Of a stretch of 64,000 nucleotides of DNA, positions 59,527-64,000 are shown one piece after another; position 1 is the stretch's first letter; every line of letters starts with the position of its first letter. Source of the stretch: Arthrobacter_J sp038199985. GTDB lineage: Bacteria; Actinomycetota; Actinomycetes; Actinomycetales; Micrococcaceae. The DNA lies in the NCBI GenBank assembly GCA_038199985.1, contig JBBPYK010000091.1:1-64000 (forward strand), read 5' to 3'. The notes under the pieces are model-generated. The model did not search any database. It had not been told where the DNA came from and saw nothing but the letters and a program-made list of their open reading frames with translations. A program made the position numbers and the translations under genes.

Positions 59527-61326
59527 TCAGTCTTCGGGGTCCTGCTTGATGCCATGCATGGCATCAGCTGCCCGAACAAGCGCCAGATGGGAGAAGGCCT
59601 GCGGGAAATTACCCGCCATCCGCATCTCTTCGGTGTCGTACTCTTCACTCATCAAGCCCAGTTCATTGCAATACCCCACGAGTTTAATCATGAGCTCATC
59701 GGCCTCGTCGTAGCGGTTGGACCGGGCGTACTGCTCCACCAACCAGAACGAGCAGGCCAGGAACGGGTATTCTTCCCCGGACAATCCGTCCATACCGCTC
59801 TCCGTGCGGTAGCGCAGAATCAGACCACTATCGAGGACCAAGTCCTTCTCCAGCCGCTTGACCGTGGAAAGCATCAGCTCGTCGTCGTAGTCAATGAAAC
59901 CCACCTGCGGCAGTTGCAACAACGAGGCGTCCACATGAGTAGAGCCGTACGTTTGCGTGAAGGAACCAATGTCACGGTTATAGCCGTGCTCCATAATTTC
60001 CTCGTGCAGCGCGTCCCGGAGCTTCTTCCACTTCTCCGCCGGGCCTTTCAGCCCGTGATCGAGAACTGCACGAACTCCACTGTTCAGAGCCGCCCACATC
60101 ATGACCCTCGAGTGGGTGAAGTACTGCTTTTCTCCCCGCATCTCCCAGATGCCGTGGTCCTTCTGATCGTAGTTTTCTTCCACATACGTCAGGAGAGCCC
60201 GCTGGAGCGGCCAGGAGAAATCATCCTCCTTGACGCCCAACTCACGCAGCTTCTCCAGCGCCACCATGACTTCGCCCACGACGTCGGCCTGATATTGGGT
60301 GACCGCACCGTTTCCAACCCGGACCGGTGTGGAATCCGCGTAGCCCGGCAGGTGCTTGAGCTCGAGCTCCGGCAAGCGCCTTTCCCCCGCGACCCCGTAC
60401 ATGATCTGCAGGTCTGCGGGATCCCCAGCAATGGCGCGCAACAGCCAATTCCGCCACTGCAGGGCCTCCTCCTGCAGACCGTGGGTCATCATGGCCGTAA
60501 GTGTGAGCGCCGCATCGCGCAACCAGCAGTATCGATAGTCCCAATTGCGTTCTCCGCCGAAAGTCTCCGGCAAAGAGGTGGTCGCCGCGGCAACGATGCC
60601 GCCCGTATCCTCATGCGTCAAAGCCCGCAGGACCAGTAGAGAGCGCTGCACGATCGCATCGAACCGGCCACGCTCCACACAGCTGGCGCTCCAACCCTGC
60701 CAGTAACTGACGGTGTCCTTCAGCATCTGATTGACGTCGATCATTCGGGGCGGCTCACGATGAGACGGGTACCAGACCAGTTCCATGTCGTAGCTCTGGC
60801 CCTGCTCCACGGTGAATACACCGATGTGGCTGTGCCCCGATGCCTTAGGCAAATCCGGTGCACGTAGCACCAGCGCGTCAGGGCCCGCAATGGCCAGCAG
60901 GAGTTTGCCGTCGTCGTCGTGCGTTTTGCTCATCCAGGGCAGGATGCTTCCGTAACCGAAGCGAATTTCAAGTTCGTGGCCCATGGTGACACGTCCGCGG
61001 ATGCCTTCGACGCGGCGGATCACTGATGCACGGCGGTCCCCCACCGGCATGAATTCGGTGACGAGCGCTTCCCCGCCATCCGTCCGCCAATGTGTCTGGA
61101 GGACGAAGGTGCCTTCGACGTAGGTGCGGCTAACGACCGTGGCACCGTTTTCCGACGACGGCGCCAGGAGCCATCGGCCGTGGTCTTTGGTGCCCAAAAG
61201 AGCAGCGAAAGAGGATCCCGAGTCATACCGAGGGAAGCATAGCCAGTCCATGCTTCCATCCCGGGACAACAGGGCACCCGTGTGCAGGTCCGAAATGAGC
61301 GCGTAGTCCTCGATTGGAGATGCCAT
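59527..61326 (-). CDS. GH15-family glucoamylase/trehalase-like hydrolase
   Basis: A 599-residue cytoplasmic glycoside hydrolase. The N-terminus, SPIEDYALISDLHTGALLSRDGSMDWLCFP, and the (alpha/alpha)6 barrel motifs RYCWLRDAALTLTAMM, DKDHGIWEMRG-type segment (YDQKDHGIWEMRG) and MAGNFPQAFSHLAL are family-typical. Mycobacterial relatives act as trehalases, others as glucoamylases. I start at MASPIEDY as in homologues; a TTG and an ATG lie a few codons upstream. Confidence 0.9.
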   Translation of the reverse strand: MASPIEDYALISDLHTGALLSRDGSMDWLCFPRYDSGSSFAALLGTKDHGRWLLAPSSENGATVVSRTYVEGTFVLQTHWRTDGGEALVTEFMPVGDRRASVIRRVEGIRGRVTMGHELEIRFGYGSILPWMSKTHDDDGKLLLAIAGPDALVLRAPDLPKASGHSHIGVFTVEQGQSYDMELVWYPSHREPPRMIDVNQMLKDTVSYWQGWSASCVERGRFDAIVQRSLLVLRALTHEDTGGIVAAATTSLPETFGGERNWDYRYCWLRDAALTLTAMMTHGLQEEALQWRNWLLRAIAGDPADLQIMYGVAGERRLPELELKHLPGYADSTPVRVGNGAVTQYQADVVGEVMVALEKLRELGVKEDDFSWPLQRALLTYVEENYDQKDHGIWEMRGEKQYFTHSRVMMWAALNSGVRAVLDHGLKGPAEKWKKLRDALHEEIMEHGYNRDIGSFTQTYGSTHVDASLLQLPQVGFIDYDDELMLSTVKRLEKDLVLDSGLILRYRTESGMDGLSGEEYPFLACSFWLVEQYARSNRYDEADELMIKLVGYCNELGLMSEEYDTEEMRMAGNFPQAFSHLALVRAADAMHGIKQDPED

Positions 61327-61350
61327 GAACATACTCAATCACATCGGCGG

Positions 61351-62250
61351 TCATCCAGCGCGCTCATCCTGACGGTCTGGGCGGCGTGACAGCTCATCCA
61401 GCTGCGACCGGACTCTGGCTGGGTAGTCCGTGGTGATTTCTTGCACGCCGATGTCGTGCATCAGCTGGACGTCGGCTGGTTCGTTCACAGTCCACACGCG
61501 CACACTCCTACCGCTGGTGATCCATTCTCGGACACGATCTGGATGATCGCGCACGTAGTCCACCCCAGGCCCCGCGACGCCGACGACTCCCTCCCGAATC
61601 ATGCCCTCACCCTCTTTCAATGCACGACGCAACAGCGTCATGACTGCACCCGCCGTGATGAGGTCGAAACGGATTTCTTCCTTCACATCTTCCGGGTTGA
61701 CGTCCGCGACGAGCTGGCACAGAGAACGTGGTGGAACTCCGTATTCCAGCAGATGTTTCGTGGCATCGGGATTGAAGCTCATGAAGTGAACGGTGATGTT
61801 GTCGACGACGGATGTCTCAGCGTTCCAGCCCTGACTCGTCAGGAACTCTAGGACTTCCTCCTCCAAACGCATCCCAAAGGGGCTTGGGTGCTTGAGTTCA
61901 ATGGCGAGCTGCAGCGGACGTCCAGCCTCACGGGCAAGATCAAGTAACTCTTCAAGCGTGAGGAACTGTTCTGACGGCGCACCCAACTCGGGCGGGATGT
62001 AGGCACCTTTCCACGAACTGAAGTCCAGTAACCGCAGCTCATCGAGCGTATGGTCCTCCACGTCACCCGTCCCGTTAGACGTACGGTCGAGGGTGTTGTC
62101 ATGAATGCAGACCAGAACTTCATCGCTGGTCAGGTGGACGTCGCATTCAAGTCCGTCCGCCCCCTCCGCGAGTGCCTGCACATAAGCGGCACGGGTGTGT
62201 TCCGCATACTCACCGCTGGCGCCGCGGTGAGCGAAGATAGTGGGCGTCAT
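61351..62250 (-). CDS. Glycerophosphodiester phosphodiesterase
   Basis: A 299-residue GDPD-family enzyme that releases glycerol-3-phosphate from deacylated phospholipids. The motifs are IFAHRGASGEYAEHT (catalytic His), DGLECDVHLTSDEVLVCIHD (metal-binding Glu/Asp, second His) and RVWTVNEPADVQLMHDIGVQEITTDYP at the end. No signal peptide. The start at 62250 is chosen by homology; the ribosome site is weak. It lies 24 bp upstream of the GH15 gene on the same strand. Confidence 0.9.
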   Translation of the reverse strand: MTPTIFAHRGASGEYAEHTRAAYVQALAEGADGLECDVHLTSDEVLVCIHDNTLDRTSNGTGDVEDHTLDELRLLDFSSWKGAYIPPELGAPSEQFLTLEELLDLAREAGRPLQLAIELKHPSPFGMRLEEEVLEFLTSQGWNAETSVVDNITVHFMSFNPDATKHLLEYGVPPRSLCQLVADVNPEDVKEEIRFDLITAGAVMTLLRRALKEGEGMIREGVVGVAGPGVDYVRDHPDRVREWITSGRSVRVWTVNEPADVQLMHDIGVQEITTDYPARVRSQLDELSRRPDRQDERAG

Positions 62251-62348
62251 GGAGTTAAACCTACGCCAAGCGATCTGCGCCATACCGCGTTGACTGTCAG
62301 TAAGAAGTGGTTAACTTGGACCATGCCTGAAACCGTGCCGGCCCAGGA

Positions 62349-63614
62349 GTGGTTGTGAGCGCACCCTTGTCCGCTGCGGACACCGTCCGTGCCACTGCCC
62401 TTGGCCGAATGAAGTTAGTGGCCACTTTGCTGTTGGCAGGGATGGCCGTGGTTTTCGTCGTCGCGTTCGCTTTGGAAGACACTTATCCGTGGCTGATCTA
62501 CGTCCGCGCTGCAGCCGAGGGTGGCATGGTGGGCGCTCTGGCGGACTGGTTTGCGGTGACGGCGTTGTTCCGTCACCCCATGGGCCTCAAGATCCCTCAC
62601 ACTGCGATCATCCCGCGACGCAAAGATCAGATCGGGGCATCTCTGGGCAGCTTCGTGGAGGAGAACTTCTTGTCCGAGGCGGTGGTGGAGGAAAAAGTCC
62701 GATCTTTGAAGATAGCGGAGGCGTCTGGGGCTTGGCTCTCCCGTCCCGTGAACGCTGACCGCGTGGCCCGTGAGGGCGCGGCCGCTATTCGTGCAGCGTT
62801 TGCCGTGCTGGATGACCAGGTAGTTCAGGATGTTCTGGAATCGATGTTCCGGAAGCACGTTCTCAGTCCTCAGTGGGGGCCTCCCGTGGGCCGTCTTGCC
62901 GAACGCGTTTTCGACGATGGTCATCATCACCGGCTGGTGGATCTGCTCGTGGACCGCGCCGAGGAGTGGATGGCCGCGAACCACGATGCCGTCACCGGAC
63001 TGGTCGCCGAGCGGAAACCCCATTGGGTGCCGGGCTTTGTGGACGGGCTGGTTGGCGAGCGCATCTACACGGAGTTGAGTAAATTTGTGCGGGCTGTCCA
63101 GCAGAATCCAGACCACCAGGTACGGCAGTCGATCGATGCCTGGCTCAAAACGTTGGCACAGGATCTTCAACACGATCCATCGGTCATGGCGAAGGCCGAG
63201 GACATCAAGGAGCAGTTGGCCAACGATCCTCGCGTGTCAGAGCTGATGGCCCGAACGTGGACCACGATCAAGGAGTCGCTGCTCGACTCGGTCAGTGACC
63301 CGGGCAGCGAACTCACCCGAAACTTCACGGCCGCCGTCCGAGACTTTGGCCAGCGTCTTACGACGGACCGTCCGCTCGCGGCAAAGGTCAACGGCTGGAT
63401 TTCCGACGGAGCCAGCTACCTGGTGCGCACTTACCGCAGCGATATCGCTGCGGTCATCTCGGAAACTGTGGGGCGATGGGACGGAGTTGAAACGTCCAGG
63501 AAGATCGAGCTTCAGGTGGGCCGTGACCTGCAGTTCATCCGCATCAACGGCACGGTAGTTGGCGCCATAGCGGGGCTCGCTATCTTCTCAGTGGCGCACG
63601 CGGTCTTCGGGTAG
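62349..63614 (+). CDS. DUF445-family membrane protein
   Basis: A 421-residue protein. The first helix (about 22-42) is followed by the family motif AAAEGGMVGALADWFAVTALFRHPMGLKIPHTAIIPRRKDQIG. A long helical middle part spans about 95-385, and a last helix (about 400-418) closes the protein. The start is GTG at 62349 or GTG two codons later, behind CAGGAG. Function of the family is unknown; a coiled scaffold between two membrane anchors is likely. Confidence 0.88.
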   Translation: MVVSAPLSAADTVRATALGRMKLVATLLLAGMAVVFVVAFALEDTYPWLIYVRAAAEGGMVGALADWFAVTALFRHPMGLKIPHTAIIPRRKDQIGASLGSFVEENFLSEAVVEEKVRSLKIAEASGAWLSRPVNADRVAREGAAAIRAAFAVLDDQVVQDVLESMFRKHVLSPQWGPPVGRLAERVFDDGHHHRLVDLLVDRAEEWMAANHDAVTGLVAERKPHWVPGFVDGLVGERIYTELSKFVRAVQQNPDHQVRQSIDAWLKTLAQDLQHDPSVMAKAEDIKEQLANDPRVSELMARTWTTIKESLLDSVSDPGSELTRNFTAAVRDFGQRLTTDRPLAAKVNGWISDGASYLVRTYRSDIAAVISETVGRWDGVETSRKIELQVGRDLQFIRINGTVVGAIAGLAIFSVAHAVFG

Positions 63615-63629
63615 TTAGGTCGGTGGCGT

Positions 63630-64000
63630 TTACTTCCTGAACCTCTCAATAGGGGCATCGAGGTCATGGATGAGTTCGCCCGGGATGGTTTCCGGAGCTG
63701 GCCCGAATGCTTCGCGGGTGGACCTGATGACGCCTTTGCCCATGAGGTGATTGCCTGCGCCGCCCACCGCTGCGCCGATGCCGAAGGGGATGACGCGTCC
63801 CAGCATGGCGGTGCCTTGTTTGGCCAGGAACTTCTTCAGGAACCGGCTGCGGATCCGGCGTCCGATGCCGCCCATCATGCCACTGGGCATACTGCTTCCG
63901 AGCACATTCCCCCAGTGTTGCGTGGCATGGCCGGATGATCCGGAAAGTGTCTGCATGAGCGCGCTGCCCTCTTCCCCCAGCAATACTGCCATGACCAGTG
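63630..64000 (-). CDS. EcsC-family protein, partial
   Basis: The visible 120 or so residues match the C-terminal part of EcsC-family proteins: RFLKKFLAKQGTAMLGRVIPFGIGAAVGGAGNHLMGKGV followed by IRSTREAFGPAP. The frame is open at the window end, so the N-terminal part lies outside. It is convergent with the DUF445 gene (15-bp gap). Function of the family is not established. Confidence 0.8.
   Translation of the reverse strand, partial: LVMAVLLGEEGSALMQTLSGSSGHATQHWGNVLGSSMPSGMMGGIGRRIRSRFLKKFLAKQGTAMLGRVIPFGIGAAVGGAGNHLMGKGVIRSTREAFGPAPETIPGELIHDLDAPIERFRK

Noticed and set aside
59494..60639. A 381-codon plus-strand open frame opposite the GH15 gene
   Set aside because: Antisense shadow; GH15 motifs are unambiguous on the minus strand.

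Overview
This 64 kb window looks like a chromosome segment of a high-GC Gram-positive bacterium, most likely an Arthrobacter-type member of the Micrococcaceae. Supporting signs are many GTG starts, Gram-positive lipoproteins, an Asp23/DUF6286 gene set, a large-subunit catalase, the split CNNM/CorC pair and closest resemblance to actinobacterial families. The genus is an inference. All identifications rest on motif reading; no database search was run.

Layout. 0.2-8.5 kb is a patchwork of single small genes: five of the window's six GNAT acetyltransferases, small membrane proteins, a lipoprotein, an AHSA1 protein, and a stand-alone single-chain PheRS-like ligase preceded by a 23-codon ORF and a ribosome-site-masking hairpin. 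8.5-18.4 kb is mostly housekeeping: TrmH methylase, HAD phosphatase, a molybdopterin/cytochrome b oxidoreductase next to an unaccompanied fumarate-reductase-type flavoprotein, PyrE, NadE and XthA. 18.5-20.5 kb holds a SipW-like signal peptidase fused to an ice-binding-like domain, with a TasA-like secreted partner. 20.6-27.3 kb has an orphan MASE1 histidine kinase, a GH13 glucosidase, a five-gene Asp23 operon and a lipoprotein. 27.4-27.8 kb is a Glu-Asp-Phe tRNA cluster with a terminator.

27.9-38.2 kb carries a small zincin, a CDF metal exporter, a tandem universal stress protein, CopC, an NCS2 purine permease, KatE, and a cluster of a spermidine-synthase-like protein, GNAT, O-methyltransferase and thiamine-binding protein. 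38.2-42.6 kb is accessory DNA: gene relics, an ArsR/MFS pair sharing a large palindrome, a kilobase without recognisable genes, palindromic 12-mers, and a Cys-rich bacteriocin-like gene followed by a two-helix membrane protein.

42.8-49.9 kb is a seven-gene block on the minus strand: RpiR/SIS regulator, three phosphatase-type enzymes and an FbpABC/AfuABC-type importer. Together they suggest uptake and dephosphorylation of an organic phosphate. 50.0-54.0 kb has a transposase relic, a PadR/membrane-protein pair and two CNNM/CorC transport proteins. 54.2-57.5 kb is pta-ackA. 57.4-59.1 kb holds decayed alcohol dehydrogenase and two-component genes near two similar DosR/OsdR-like sites. The end has DoxX, GH15, GDPD, DUF445 and a partial EcsC gene.

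The strongest candidates for something new are the PheRS-like ligase with its small ORF and masked ribosome site, and the signal peptidase-ice-binding fusion, which contains a copy of what looks like its own substrate's cleavage region.
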